Assembly: GCA_003164785.1 (NCBI GenBank)
Contig: PLUE01000069.1
Location: 372,001-436,000, forward strand
Source of the DNA: Gammaproteobacteria bacterium
Lineage (GTDB): Bacteria; Pseudomonadota; Gammaproteobacteria; Steroidobacterales; Steroidobacteraceae
Reading direction: 5' to 3'
DNA: 64,000 bases
Under the pieces are notes generated by a model. That model was not told where the DNA came from, made no database searches, and saw nothing but the letters and a program-made list of their open reading frames with translations. The translations under genes and the position numbers were made by a program. Below are positions 42,904-52,030 of the stretch, piece after piece (the stretch's first letter is position 1; each line of letters opens with the position of its first letter).

Positions 42904-44778
42904 ATGCTGCAGTGGTTCGAAAACCGTATTGATCCGTATCCGGAATCCATTCTCACCGTCTTTCCGACCCGGTTCCTGCCGTTCATGTGGGAGTGCGCGA
43001 GAGGAGTTCGTCCTTATATCCTGTGGATGACCCTGCTCACCGGCGTGATCGGGGCGTTCGAGGCACTGTTGTTCTCGATGCTGGGTCAACTCATCGATTG
43101 GCTCGGTCGGTCGGATCCGGCCCGGTTTTTCATCGAGCAGCGCGCCCATTTGGTGCTCCTGGCATCGATTTTGGTCGCGAGCCCGGTGGTGATCGCTTTT
43201 CAGTCCTGGCTGAAATACCAGTCGATCCAGCCGGTGTTTCCCATGCGTCTGCGCTGGTTGTTCCATCGCCGCATGCTCAATCAAAGCATGAGCTTCTTTC
43301 ACGACGAGTTCGCCGGAGGCGTCGCGGCCAAGGTGATGCAGACGGCTCTGGCGGTACGGGATACGTGGATCACCGTCGCCGACATTCTGGTGTTCGTGTT
43401 GGTCTATTTCATCACGGTGGTGGCCGTCGTCGCGGGCTTCGACTGGTGGCTGTTGCTGCCATTTCTCGGTTGGATGGTCGCGTACGGCTTCGCTCTCGCC
43501 TATTTCGTGCCGCGTCTCGGCAGGATCGCCGCCGCGCAGGCGGACGCGCGCTCGCTCATCACCGGCCGCGTGACCGACGCGTATTCGAACATTTCCACGA
43601 TCAAGCTCTTTTCTCATGCCAGCCGCGAGGCGCAGTTCGCACGCTCGGCCATGCAGGAGTTCATGATCCCCGCCCGGGGCCAGACGCGATTGGTGAGCAG
43701 CTTCGAGATCATCAACCACACCTTGAGCATGCTCCTCGTCGGGAGCACGGCCGGCATCGCCATCTGGCTGTGGGCAACCCACCACGTGGGCATCGGTGCC
43801 GTCGCGGCGGCCACCGGACTGGCGCTGCGCTTGAACGGGATATCGCATTGGTTCATGTGGGAGTTGGCGACCCTTTTCGAAAATATCGGCACTGTCAAGG
43901 ACGGCATCAACACCATGTCCCGCGCAACGGTCGTGAATGACCGGGACGGCGCGCTTCCCCTCGCAGTAACGCAGGGGGAGATCCGCTTCGAGCACGTGCG
44001 GTTTCAATATGGCGGCAAGCGTCCCGTCATCGACGATCTGACGCTCACCATCAAGCCGGGCGAGAAGATCGGCCTGGTGGGGCGCTCGGGCGCCGGCAAG
44101 TCGACGCTCGTGAACCTGCTCCTGCGATTCTACGACGTCGAAGCGGGGCGCATCCTGATCGACGGCCAGGATATCGCCGCGGCCACGCAGGAGAGCTTGC
44201 GCGCACGGATCGGCATGGTGACCCAGGACACTGCATTGCTGCACCGATCGGTTCGCGACAACATCAAGTACGGCCGGCCCGATGCCTCCGATGCGGAGAT
44301 GCATACCGCTGCGCGCCGTGCCAAGGCCGAGGAGTTCATCCCGACGCTCTCGGACGCACACGGACGGCATGGTTACGATGCTCACGTCGGTGAACGGGGC
44401 GTCAAGCTGTCGGGCGGACAGCGTCAGCGCATTGCCATCGCGCGGGTGATGCTCAAGAATGCGCCGATCCTGCTGCTCGACGAAGCGACCAGCGCGCTCG
44501 ATTCCGAGGTGGAGGCGGCCATACAGGAAACGCTGGCCCTGTTGATGCGCGGCAAGACGGTCGTGGCCATCGCACATCGCCTCTCGACCATCGCCGCGAT
44601 GGACCGGTTGATCGTTCTCGACGCCGGCCGGATCGTGGAGCAGGGGACTCACGACGCGCTGCTGGCGCGCGGCGGACTCTATGCGCGCCTCTGGCATCAC
44701 CAGAGCGGCGGGTTTCTCGGCGACGCCGGCGAGGCTAGAGATTGGGATGCGTCGCAATGTAGCTCGGCAGTCGTTTGA
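42904..44778 (+). CDS. ABC exporter, fused permease and ATPase
   Basis: A 624-residue half-transporter of the MsbA/type IV exporter kind. Six transmembrane helices lie in residues ~35-330 with the coupling motif GRVTDAYSNISTIKLF. The ATPase carries Walker A GRSGAGKST near residue 391, signature LSGGQRQR near residue 500, Walker B ILLLDEATSALD near residue 521 and the switch AHRLST near residue 558. Substrate unknown; relatives export lipids, drugs or peptides as homodimers. The last ~20 residues, after LWHHQSGGFLGD, are unlike exporters and are read from the antisense of a GST remnant, so the tail may be acquired. Confidence 0.88.
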   Translation: MLQWFENRIDPYPESILTVFPTRFLPFMWECARGVRPYILWMTLLTGVIGAFEALLFSMLGQLIDWLGRSDPARFFIEQRAHLVLLASILVASPVVIAFQSWLKYQSIQPVFPMRLRWLFHRRMLNQSMSFFHDEFAGGVAAKVMQTALAVRDTWITVADILVFVLVYFITVVAVVAGFDWWLLLPFLGWMVAYGFALAYFVPRLGRIAAAQADARSLITGRVTDAYSNISTIKLFSHASREAQFARSAMQEFMIPARGQTRLVSSFEIINHTLSMLLVGSTAGIAIWLWATHHVGIGAVAAATGLALRLNGISHWFMWELATLFENIGTVKDGINTMSRATVVNDRDGALPLAVTQGEIRFEHVRFQYGGKRPVIDDLTLTIKPGEKIGLVGRSGAGKSTLVNLLLRFYDVEAGRILIDGQDIAAATQESLRARIGMVTQDTALLHRSVRDNIKYGRPDASDAEMHTAARRAKAEEFIPTLSDAHGRHGYDAHVGERGVKLSGGQRQRIAIARVMLKNAPILLLDEATSALDSEVEAAIQETLALLMRGKTVVAIAHRLSTIAAMDRLIVLDAGRIVEQGTHDALLARGGLYARLWHHQSGGFLGDAGEARDWDASQCSSAVV

Positions 44779-44818
44779 TGGTGGCCCACCAATCCGCGAA
44801 ACCGGGGACGTCGGATAA
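44735..44818 (-). pseudogene. Glutathione S-transferase C-terminal remnant
   Basis: On the minus strand the frame ending at the TAG 44737-44735 reads LSDVPGFADWWATI, then KRLPSYIATHPNL. This is the familiar end of GST C-terminal domains (a VPxFADW helix and a RPSxxxTHP-type close). No GST-like sequence continues upstream, and the fragment overlaps the 3' end of the ABC exporter gene on the other strand. It looks like a piece left by a deletion that fused the exporter gene to this remnant. A beta-etherase-type GST would fit the island but cannot be claimed. Confidence 0.55.
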
Positions 44819-44940
44819 CCTTGCTTTGGCCGTGCCAATAGTAATCCGGCCGGATCCCGCAAGCCTAGGAAAACGAACGGGGATGGCGCCTTCCTGCGGT
44901 GCGGGAGGCGCGGAATTGGCGACTTCTTCGTGGGTGGACT

Positions 44941-45489
44941 ATGATCTGGCTCTCACTGCCCAATTTGACGCGCGGGGTCCCTCTCATGGAAGCCAGGAAA
45001 CGTGTGGTGCCTGAGGCACCGCCCTTCCAACTGTCGTTGCGTATCCGTCACCCCTCGATGGACCCGGCGGCCATTTCCCGGGAGCTTCACCTCGAAGCGG
45101 AACATTCGTTCCGGGCGGGCGAACCGCGGCACTCGCGCAGCGGCTATGCGCCCGGCGCGGTTCATGCGGAGAGCTATTGGCTCGCCGCGCTGAACGCCTC
45201 GAGTTGGCTGCAGGACATTGCGTTTTCCGCGCGCCCAGGACTGGAAGTCGCGCAACAGCACATGGCGGGCGCGGCCGCGCAGAGTCTCGAATGGTCGCTC
45301 ATGTTGTGTGCAATGCGGCTGGGCAAGTCGCACGGGGCGCTGCTTCAGAAAATTCGCGCGGATGGCGGCCAGGTGAGTCTGCTCGTCGTGTTCTCACCGT
45401 CGGTGACCAGCTTCAGTGTGCCGCCCGAGGTGAGCCGGATCCTGGGGGAGGCCGGCGTCACGACGGAATTCGAGGTGACCGCGGATTGA
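44941..45489 (+). CDS. DUF4279-family protein
   Basis: A cytoplasmic protein of about 180 residues matching the DUF4279 pattern: SLRIRHPSMDPAAISRELHLEAEHSFRAGEPR early on, SYWLAAL in the middle, and VSLLVVFSP with a late EVSRILGEAGVTTEFEV. The family is of unknown function and occurs in bacteria both alone and as a possible immunity-type protein. The start is uncertain among ATG 44941 and ATG 44986, as neither has a strong ribosome binding site. It follows the exporter with a gap and faces the M14 peptidase remnant. No toxin partner is visible next to it. Confidence 0.65.
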   Translation: MIWLSLPNLTRGVPLMEARKRVVPEAPPFQLSLRIRHPSMDPAAISRELHLEAEHSFRAGEPRHSRSGYAPGAVHAESYWLAALNASSWLQDIAFSARPGLEVAQQHMAGAAAQSLEWSLMLCAMRLGKSHGALLQKIRADGGQVSLLVVFSPSVTSFSVPPEVSRILGEAGVTTEFEVTAD

Positions 45490-46166
45490 GTCCGGTGCGC
45501 GCGAGTCGTTGGCGGTCCGTCCCGATGCTGAGGTGGGGACCGCCAGGTCGGAGCATCCCGTTGCCGGCGCCTGCCAACGCATAGTCAATGGCCGCGCAAA
45601 CCGCTGCCACCTGCGCCGCATTGCATTGCGCCGGAGTTGCCCGAGGACTGTCGGGATAAACTTCGGTGGTGGTTTTGTAGGGGGCGGGGGTGACGCCGGC
45701 ACAGAGACCGAGCGGCGTCAAGGGATAGGTGATGACGCCGGGCGCGACCATGGGAGATCCGATGATCTCGCCTTGTCGATCCGCCGGCGCAATGTGGGTG
45801 ATCTTGGCCACTGCTGCGATCACCGCCTGCTGAAATGCCGGTTGCGGATGCTCGCCGTCGTCGACCAGGTAGAAACCATCGGGGATCTCTCCCCTTTCAG
45901 AATCCTTGCCGTCGCGCGCGGCGAGGGCGGGGCGAAATTCGGATTCGTCGGTATCGGTGGTCTCGTGCAAATCGATATGCACCAGTACGCGATCGCGAAA
46001 GGGCTCGATCAAGCGCATGAGTGCCGCCGATTCCTGCGCCGGGCTGTTCTCCCACGTCTTTCTCGTAGCTGCGTTTGACGGTCTGCCGTGACAGCCAGGT
46101 TGCCACATCGGCCTCCCCCCAGGGAATCCCAGGCGTGCCGATGGGGTAGGGTGCATGGGTCGTCAT
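45458..46166 (-). pseudogene. M14-family metallocarboxypeptidase with internal deletion and frameshift
   Basis: Two minus-strand frames make up one broken gene. The first, from ATG 46166, encodes HAPYPIGTPGIPWGEADVATW and SRQTVKRSY, the N-terminus of M14-type metallocarboxypeptidases. At about 46050 homology jumps, out of frame, to PAQESAALMRLIEPF, HIDLHETTDTDESEF, DGFYLVDD and TTTEVYPDSPRA, the C-terminal half. Roughly 100 residues with the first zinc motif (HxxE) are missing. The gene cannot give an active peptidase. It is divergent from the lyase remnant, which has the same kind of core deletion. Confidence 0.75.
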
Positions 46167-46330
46167 GACGGGGCTCGCTCCTCAATGGATAAACAGGGCT
46201 GGAAGTGTATGTGTCGCTCGCCACGATCGCCTCCCGAGGGGGGCATCCTCATACGATGCAGCACACCATCAGGTCTGTGGCACCACGTCACTATAGTATC
46301 CATCCGCCAAATAATACCGGGTTGCTCAAC

Positions 46331-47008
46331 ATGACGAACGACGTATACACCTTTCTCGAATCTCGTCTCACCGTCGAGGCGGTGGCGTCGATGGCCGATG
46401 CGCCGGTGCAGGGGGCGTTGACACCGGAGGCGTGGCAGACTGTCGAGCGATCGCGCGCCATCGTCGAACGCGTGTTGCGCTCGGGTGCGCCGCTCTACGG
46501 CGCGACGACCGGCATCGGGTCGCAAAAAGATGTCCCCGTCGGCGGTGACTGCCTCGCCACGTTCGGCGACCGGATGATCATCAGCGAGGCGACGGATTAT
46601 CCCGGACCGGCATTTGCGCCGCGGGTGGTGAGAGCGGCCCTCGTGGTGTTGATCAACAACCTGGCGAAAGGACGATCCGGTGTGCGTCCGGTCGTCATCA
46701 GACGGCTTCTGCAACTGCTGGCAGGGGAGCGATTGCCGAGCGTGCGGCAGGATACCTCCTATGGATCCGCGGACCTTATGTCGTTGGAGATGGCCATCGG
46801 CGTGTGGGCGATTGCGCGGCGCGGCATCGCGGCAGAGGACTTGGGGGAGGGCGTCCGCGCGGTGCACGCCGCCATCCGTCCGCTGCTGCATATCGGCCAA
46901 GAGGGCTCGCGAATCTTCGACATGGCCGCCATCGTTGCCGTCGTGCGCAAGGGCGGCTTTTTTACGAACGCTCGCGGCGACGCTGGCGTGCCGCCGCGGC
47001 CGGCGTGA
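46331..47008 (+). pseudogene. Aromatic amino acid lyase (HAL/PAL family) with the catalytic core deleted
   Basis: A 225-residue open frame with the N-terminus of a histidine/phenylalanine ammonia-lyase: GAPLYGATTGIGSQKDVPV (residues ~51-69) and NNLAKGRSGVRP, then an abrupt change near SVRQDTSYGSADLMSLEMAIG to what looks like the C-terminal end (EDLGEGVRAVHAAIRPLL, MAAIVAVVRKGGFF). Intact lyases have about 500 residues and form the MIO cofactor from Ala-Ser-Gly, which is absent here. The deletion kept the frame, so a short protein may still be made, but ammonia-lyase activity is not possible. It shares an upstream region with the M14 remnant. Confidence 0.65.
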
Positions 47009-47070
47009 ACTGTCGGCCTGCGTCCGGCGTGCGGTGAGGTCGTCTCGCGGCGCGTGGTCGCGACGGGTGG

Positions 47071-47120
47071 ATAACAAATAATATAATATCGATTGTTATT
47101 ATTGTGCATGCCAATATAAT
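47071..47120 (+). promoter_or_regulatory. Promoter and inverted-repeat operator of the marR-emrAB-oprM operon
   Basis: An AT-rich block in a GC-rich genome. ATAACAA (47071-47077) and TTGTTAT (47093-47099) form an inverted repeat with a 15-base spacer. TATAAT occurs at 47082-47087 and again at 47115-47120; TTGTTA (47093-47098) lies 16 bases before the second, a good promoter pair that would start transcription at or near the ATG at 47127. The repeat overlaps both elements, as expected for MarR autorepression. Confidence 0.6.
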
Positions 47121-47126
47121 GGCTGC

Positions 47127-47651
47127 ATGAACGATTTAAGGTCCTTCGGTTTCGTGCTGAAAGGCATATCCCGGCTGTACACGCGGCGTTTCGAGGAGCG
47201 GGCCCGACCGCTGGGTTTCACCCTGTCGCAATGCAAGGTTCTCGTGTATCTCGCGCGTCACGAGGGAGTGAGCCAGGCGCGCCTGTGTGAACTCACCGAA
47301 ATCGAACCGATGAACCTCGTGCGCATCCTCGACCATATGGAGTCGGAAGGATGGCTGGAGCGACGGGCGGACCCTGCGGACCGGCGCGCGCGGCAGCTGT
47401 TCCTCAAGCCGAAATCCACACCGGCCGTGGAGGCCATTTGGATCATCTCGGACGTCGTTCGAGACGAGGCGTTCGCCGGCATTTCCCTGAAGCAGGCGAG
47501 GGAGCTGGTTTCCCTGCTCGAGAAGGTGCATGCGAACGTGCTTGCGTTGGCGCCGCTGCCGGTCATCGACTCCGGCCCGAGAGCCAGCGCCGGCTCCGAC
47601 AAGACTTCGAATTCGCGGGCGCAGCGCGCCCGCACAGTGGTGAAATCATGA
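47127..47651 (+). CDS. MarR-family transcriptional regulator
   Basis: A 174-residue winged-helix regulator. The DNA-binding part (residues ~30-100) shows FTLSQCKVLVYLARHEGVSQARLCELTEIEPMNLVRILDHMESEGWLER followed by the wing DPADRRARQLFL in the usual order. The Ala/Ser-rich tail is longer than in most members. As first gene before emrA it probably represses the pump until a phenolic ligand binds. No Shine-Dalgarno precedes the ATG and a TATAAT lies just upstream, so the mRNA could be leaderless. The stop overlaps the start of the adaptor gene (ATGA). Confidence 0.92.
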   Translation: MNDLRSFGFVLKGISRLYTRRFEERARPLGFTLSQCKVLVYLARHEGVSQARLCELTEIEPMNLVRILDHMESEGWLERRADPADRRARQLFLKPKSTPAVEAIWIISDVVRDEAFAGISLKQARELVSLLEKVHANVLALAPLPVIDSGPRASAGSDKTSNSRAQRARTVVKS

Positions 47652-48793
47652 GTGCCAATGCGTCGACCGACACCAACCTCGCCGCGGGTTCGACCATACC
47701 CGTGGCGGTGCCCGTGCCCAAAACGCGGATGCAACGGTTGCGATTGCCGTTGATGCTGCTGGCGCCCGCGGTAATCATCGCCGGCGGCATCTACTGGTAC
47801 ATCTACGGCGGACGCTACGAGGCGACCGACAATGCGTACACCCAGGCGGCAACGGTCTCGATCAGTGCGAACGTGTCGGGACGCGTCATCGCCATGGAGG
47901 TGCATGACAACCAGATGGTCGAGAAGGGCGCGCCGTTGTTTCGAATCGACGATGCGCCGTTCAAGATCGCCGTGAGCGAGGCGGAGGCGGGGCTGGCATC
48001 CGCCCGTCTTCAGATCACCGCACTCAAGTCGACCTACCGGCAGCGTCAGACCGAGGTGAAGGCGGCCCGGCAGACGCTGGCCTACGAGCAGCAGCAATAC
48101 GATCGCAATACGCGGCTGTTGTCGTCGGGAATCGTCTCGCATGCGCAGTTCGACGCGGCTTCGCACGCGCTGGAAGCGGCCCATCAACAGGTGGCCGGCG
48201 CCGAACAACAGGTCGACGCCGTGATGGCGGATCTCGCGGGCAATCCTGACATCCCTCTGGACCAGCATCCGGTCGTGCAGCGGGCCCAGGCCGCGCTCGA
48301 CCGCGCGAAGCTGAATCTGTCCTATACGGTGATCGTCGCGCCGACCGACGGCATCGTGACCCAGGTGGAGCATCTCCAGGAGGGTGACTACATCAACGCA
48401 TCCAGCCCGCTGTTCGCGTTGGTCTCGAATCACGACGTCTGGATCGAGGCCAACTTCAAGGAAGTTCAGCTGGCACACATGCGCGTCGGTCAGTCGGCAA
48501 AGGTGACCATCGATCGATTTCCGGATCAGCACTTTACGGGCACGTTGGTGAGCATGAGCCCCACGACCGGTTCGCAGTCCTCGCTGCTGCCGCCGGAGAA
48601 TGCGACCGGCAACTGGGTCAAGGTGGTCCAGCGAGTACCCGTGCGTCTGCGTCTGTCGGAAGACGATCCGGCTCATCCGCTGCAGGCGGGCTTGAGCGCG
48701 AACGTCAGCGTCGACACGCAGTCCGCGGAGAAAGGGTCGACCGCCGGCACGCCCGCGCCGCGGCCGACTGCGGCACTGACCGGCAAGAATTGA
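47648..48793 (+). CDS. emrA: EmrA-type HlyD-family membrane fusion protein
   Basis: A 381-residue periplasmic adaptor with one N-terminal helix (LMLLAPAVIIAGGIYWYIYGG, residues ~37-57). The lipoyl-like half motif DNAYTQAATVSISANVSGRV and VHDNQMVEKGAPLF, a coiled-coil hairpin (residues ~110-205) and the second half VIVAPTDGIVTQVE give the normal EmrA order. It links the inner-membrane pump to the outer-membrane channel. It overlaps marR by ATGA and the pump gene follows three bases after its stop. Confidence 0.92.
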   Translation: MSANASTDTNLAAGSTIPVAVPVPKTRMQRLRLPLMLLAPAVIIAGGIYWYIYGGRYEATDNAYTQAATVSISANVSGRVIAMEVHDNQMVEKGAPLFRIDDAPFKIAVSEAEAGLASARLQITALKSTYRQRQTEVKAARQTLAYEQQQYDRNTRLLSSGIVSHAQFDAASHALEAAHQQVAGAEQQVDAVMADLAGNPDIPLDQHPVVQRAQAALDRAKLNLSYTVIVAPTDGIVTQVEHLQEGDYINASSPLFALVSNHDVWIEANFKEVQLAHMRVGQSAKVTIDRFPDQHFTGTLVSMSPTTGSQSSLLPPENATGNWVKVVQRVPVRLRLSEDDPAHPLQAGLSANVSVDTQSAEKGSTAGTPAPRPTAALTGKN

Positions 48794-48796
48794 TCC

Positions 48797-50326
48797 ATGA
48801 ATCCGTCGGCGGCTGAATCCGCGACCGAGCTTCCCGCATCTCGCCGGGCGATTATCACGATATCCGTGATGCTCGCGTCCATCATGCAGGCGCTCGATAC
48901 CACGATCGCCAACGTGGCGTTGCCGCGCATTCAGGGTTCCATCTCCGCGACCCAGGACCAGATGGCGTGGGTGCTGACCTCGTACATCGTCGCCGCCGCC
49001 ATCATGACGCCGTTGAGCGGCTGGCTCGCCGGCCAGATCGGCCGGAGGAAGGTTTTTCTGTACTCGGTGTTGGGCTTCACGATCGCCTCGATGCTGTGCG
49101 GTCTCGCGCAATCGTTGTCCCAGATCGTCCTGTGGCGTCTGCTGCAGGGAATCTGCGGCGCGGCCCTCGTGCCCATGTCGCAGGCCGTGCTGCTCGACAT
49201 CAACCCGCCGGATCGGCACGCGCGGGCCATGGCCGTCTGGGTCATGGGCGTCACGCTCGGCCCCATCCTGGGTCCCGCGCTCGGCGGGTGGTTGACGGAG
49301 AATTACAATTGGCGCTGGGTGTTCTACATTAACGTCCCATTCGGGGTCTTTGCCTTTCTGGGCATCGCCAGTGCGATGTCGGAGACCACGCTGCGCAAGT
49401 CCCGCTTCGACTTCTTCGGCTTCTCGACGCTCAGCATCGGATTGCTCGGACTGCAGTTGACCCTCGATCGCGGACAGCTCAAGGACTGGTTCAGCTCGAC
49501 GGAAATCTGGGCGGAGGCCATCGTCGCCGGGGTGTCGTTCTACCTGTTCGTCGTCCACATGCTGACGACCACGAAGCCCGCCTTCGTGAGTCCGGCCTTG
49601 CTCAAGGACCGGAACTTCCTCACCGGCAACGTGTTCATTTTCATCGTCGGCGTCGTGTTGTTTGCGACGCTCGCGCTGCTGCCGCCGCTGCTGCAAAATT
49701 TGATGGATTATTCGGTCTTCACTACCGGACTCGTGACGGCGCCGCGGGGCATCGGCACGCTGTTGTCGATGTTCATCGTCGGGCGCCTCGGGCGTGTGAT
49801 AGACACCCGCATCATCATCGGATTCGGGTTCGCGTTGACGGCGCTCTCGCTGTGGCAGATGACGGGATTCGACCTGCAGATGAACGAGGCCTCGATCGTC
49901 TGGTCCGGCATCGCACAGGGGCTCGGCGTCGGCTTCGTGTACGTTCCGCTCGCCGCCGCCACTTTCGCGACCCTCTCACCCGCACTGCGCAACGAGGGCA
50001 CCGCGTTTTTCAGTCTCATCCGCAACGTCGGCAGCAGCATCGGCATTTCGATCGTCGAGACGGTGTTGACGCGTAGCACCCAGACCATGCATGCCCGGCT
50101 CGGGGAGGGATTGAGCGTGTTCAATCCGGAGGTTCAGGCGCGGATGGTGGGCGGCGCTTCGCCGACGATGCTGGCTCGAATGAACGCCATGGTGACGCGA
50201 CAGGCCGAAATGATCGCGTACAACAATGATTTCAAAATGATGCTCGTGCTGACGCTCGCCACCATCCCGCTGGTGTTGTTTCTGCGCAAGCCCAAACCCG
50301 GCGCGGCCGCCGTGCTGATCGAATGA
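48797..50326 (+). CDS. emrB: EmrB/QacA-type (DHA2) drug:H+ antiporter
   Basis: A 509-residue, fourteen-helix MFS pump. Helix 1 carries LASIMQALDTTIANVALPRIQG, the D1-type motif of DHA2 drug pumps; loop 2-3 has AGQIGRRKVF, and motif C appears as GVTLGPILGPALGGWLTENYNWRW. It exports lipophilic or phenolic compounds using the proton gradient. With EmrA and the OprM-like channel it would cross both membranes. ATGA overlaps the next gene. Confidence 0.93.
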   Translation: MNPSAAESATELPASRRAIITISVMLASIMQALDTTIANVALPRIQGSISATQDQMAWVLTSYIVAAAIMTPLSGWLAGQIGRRKVFLYSVLGFTIASMLCGLAQSLSQIVLWRLLQGICGAALVPMSQAVLLDINPPDRHARAMAVWVMGVTLGPILGPALGGWLTENYNWRWVFYINVPFGVFAFLGIASAMSETTLRKSRFDFFGFSTLSIGLLGLQLTLDRGQLKDWFSSTEIWAEAIVAGVSFYLFVVHMLTTTKPAFVSPALLKDRNFLTGNVFIFIVGVVLFATLALLPPLLQNLMDYSVFTTGLVTAPRGIGTLLSMFIVGRLGRVIDTRIIIGFGFALTALSLWQMTGFDLQMNEASIVWSGIAQGLGVGFVYVPLAAATFATLSPALRNEGTAFFSLIRNVGSSIGISIVETVLTRSTQTMHARLGEGLSVFNPEVQARMVGGASPTMLARMNAMVTRQAEMIAYNNDFKMMLVLTLATIPLVLFLRKPKPGAAAVLIE

Positions 50327-51825
50327 ACTCGATGAAACGACAACGCGCCCCATCGACGATCGCCTCCGCACTCGGCGTGGCCTTGCTCTTGAACGGCTGC
50401 ATGGTGGGCCCCAATTTCGTTCGCCCCGAGGGTCCCGCGGATGCGCATTTCACGAGTGAGGCCGCGAAGGCCGGGGCGGGCGCCGCGCAGGACACCGGGA
50501 AGGACGCTCCCCGGCAGACTATCGACTATGGCCGGGATATCGCGGGCGACTGGTGGACACTGTTCCATTCTGACGCGCTGAACACGCTTGTGGCCGACGC
50601 GGTCGCGCAAAATCACGGGCTCGATGCCATGAAAGCCACCCTGGCGCAGTCCGAGCAGCTGGCGTTGTCGACCGCGGGTGCCCGGTATCCTCAGGTCGGG
50701 CTCACGGGCGGAGCGGGGCGGCAAAAATACGGCGCCGAGTTTCTCGGGGGAACCATCAACCTGCCGCCTTTCACGTATTTTGCCGTTGGCCCCAATGTCA
50801 GCTATACCCTCGACTACAACGGCGGGGTGGCGCGTGCGGTGGAGCGTGAATACGCGCTCGTGGATTCGAGCCGACAGCAATTCAATGCCGCCTACCTGTC
50901 GGTGACGGGTCAGACCGTGATGCAGGCGATCGCCATCGCCTCGGCGTCCGAGCAGTTGTCGATGGTCGAGGCGCTGCTCGCGCAGGATCGGGACAATTTG
51001 CAGCTCGTGCAGCGAGCCTTCGATGCGGGATCGGTTGCCCGCATCGACATCCTGAGCGCGCAGAGTCAGATCAACAGCGACATGACGCTGCTGCCGCCAC
51101 TGCGTCAGGAACTCTCCCGCGCCCGTCATGCGCTCGCGATCCTGCTGGGCAAGACGCCGGCGGGCGCGTCGATTCCCGCTCTCGATTTCGACGCCGTGCA
51201 GCTGCCGATGGCGATTCCCGTAGGCATCCCGTCCGAACTCGCGCGGCGCAGGCCCGACATCCTGCAGGCGGAGGCCCAGTTGCACGCGGCGACCAGCGCC
51301 GTGGGGATCGCCGAATCGAACCTCTATCCGAAGATTCAGCTGACGGCCAGCGTGGCCCAGGAAGCGCTCACGCCGGGCCGGCTCGTCAACGGGTCCGCGA
51401 CCGCATGGAGCATGGCGGCGGGCTTCACGGCGCCGCTGTTCGACGGTGGCTCGCTGCGAGCCCAGAAGCGCGCGGCGGTCGATGCGCTGCACGCGAGCGC
51501 CGCCAATTACGAGCAGATCGTGCTCGAGGCCTTCGGACAGGTCGCCGATCTGCTCGATGCGCTGGATCACGACACCGAGCAGGTGGATGCACAGAAGCAT
51601 GCGCAGGATACGGCGCAGGATGCACTGAATCTCGCCCGCGCGAGTTATTCGGAAGGCAACGTCGGCATTCTCCAGGTGTTGGATGCGCAGCGCGTCTATC
51701 AGCAATCGCGCCTCGGCGAGGCCCGTGCGGCAGCCCAGCGTTACCTCGACAGCGCCCAGCTGATCCTGGCGCTGGGCGGATCGAATCCGGCGGGCGCATC
51801 GTTGGCGACGAACGCGGGCGGATAG
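50323..51825 (+). CDS. OprM/NodT-type outer-membrane efflux lipoprotein
   Basis: A 500-residue TolC-superfamily channel. The lipoprotein signal ends in LLNGC (Cys near residue 26; start ATG 50323 or 50332), followed by MVGPNFVRP as in NodT/OprM proteins. Two similar halves with long coiled coils carry GDWWTLF, AQSQINSD, RRRPDILQAEAQLHAAT and YSEGNVGILQVLDAQRVYQQ. It forms the trimeric exit duct of the EmrAB pump coded just upstream and closes the operon. The substrate is likely a toxic aromatic, given the neighbourhood, but not shown. Confidence 0.92.
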   Translation: MNSMKRQRAPSTIASALGVALLLNGCMVGPNFVRPEGPADAHFTSEAAKAGAGAAQDTGKDAPRQTIDYGRDIAGDWWTLFHSDALNTLVADAVAQNHGLDAMKATLAQSEQLALSTAGARYPQVGLTGGAGRQKYGAEFLGGTINLPPFTYFAVGPNVSYTLDYNGGVARAVEREYALVDSSRQQFNAAYLSVTGQTVMQAIAIASASEQLSMVEALLAQDRDNLQLVQRAFDAGSVARIDILSAQSQINSDMTLLPPLRQELSRARHALAILLGKTPAGASIPALDFDAVQLPMAIPVGIPSELARRRPDILQAEAQLHAATSAVGIAESNLYPKIQLTASVAQEALTPGRLVNGSATAWSMAAGFTAPLFDGGSLRAQKRAAVDALHASAANYEQIVLEAFGQVADLLDALDHDTEQVDAQKHAQDTAQDALNLARASYSEGNVGILQVLDAQRVYQQSRLGEARAAAQRYLDSAQLILALGGSNPAGASLATNAGG

Positions 51826-51926
51826 GCGGGAGTCGCGGTGGCGTCAGAGTTCATCTCCACCCGGCGCCGACCGCACGCATCAGCGGATGCGCGCCCAGTG
51901 CAGCAGTCGTCATGCCAATTTGTTAG

Positions 51927-51955
51927 TTGACGTTGGCGACACGGTCGCATAGCGT
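51927..51955 (+). promoter_or_regulatory. Putative promoter of the GxW-DUF6152 pair
   Basis: TTGACG (51927-51932) and TAGCGT (51950-51955) are 17 bases apart, about 75 bases before the ATG at 52031. The -10 box is weak. No palindrome like the one before the sigma operon is seen here. Confidence 0.35.
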
Positions 51956-52030
51956 ACCGATCGCCAGCATCAAAACGTTCTCGCAGCGAACTGGCAGTGA
52001 ATCGCGAGTTACGGTAGCAGGCACCAAACG

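Noticed and set aside
42766..44862. 698-residue minus-strand open frame over the ABC exporter
   Set aside because: Antisense shadow. The real minus-strand signal here is the short GST remnant, which lies in a different frame.
44941..45489. DUF4279 protein as toxin immunity factor
   Set aside because: No toxin, polymorphic tail or secretion gene next to it.
47258..49696. 812-residue minus-strand open frame over marR-emrA-emrB
   Set aside because: Arg/His/Gln-rich composition typical of GC-rich antisense frames; the plus-strand genes are complete and recognisable.
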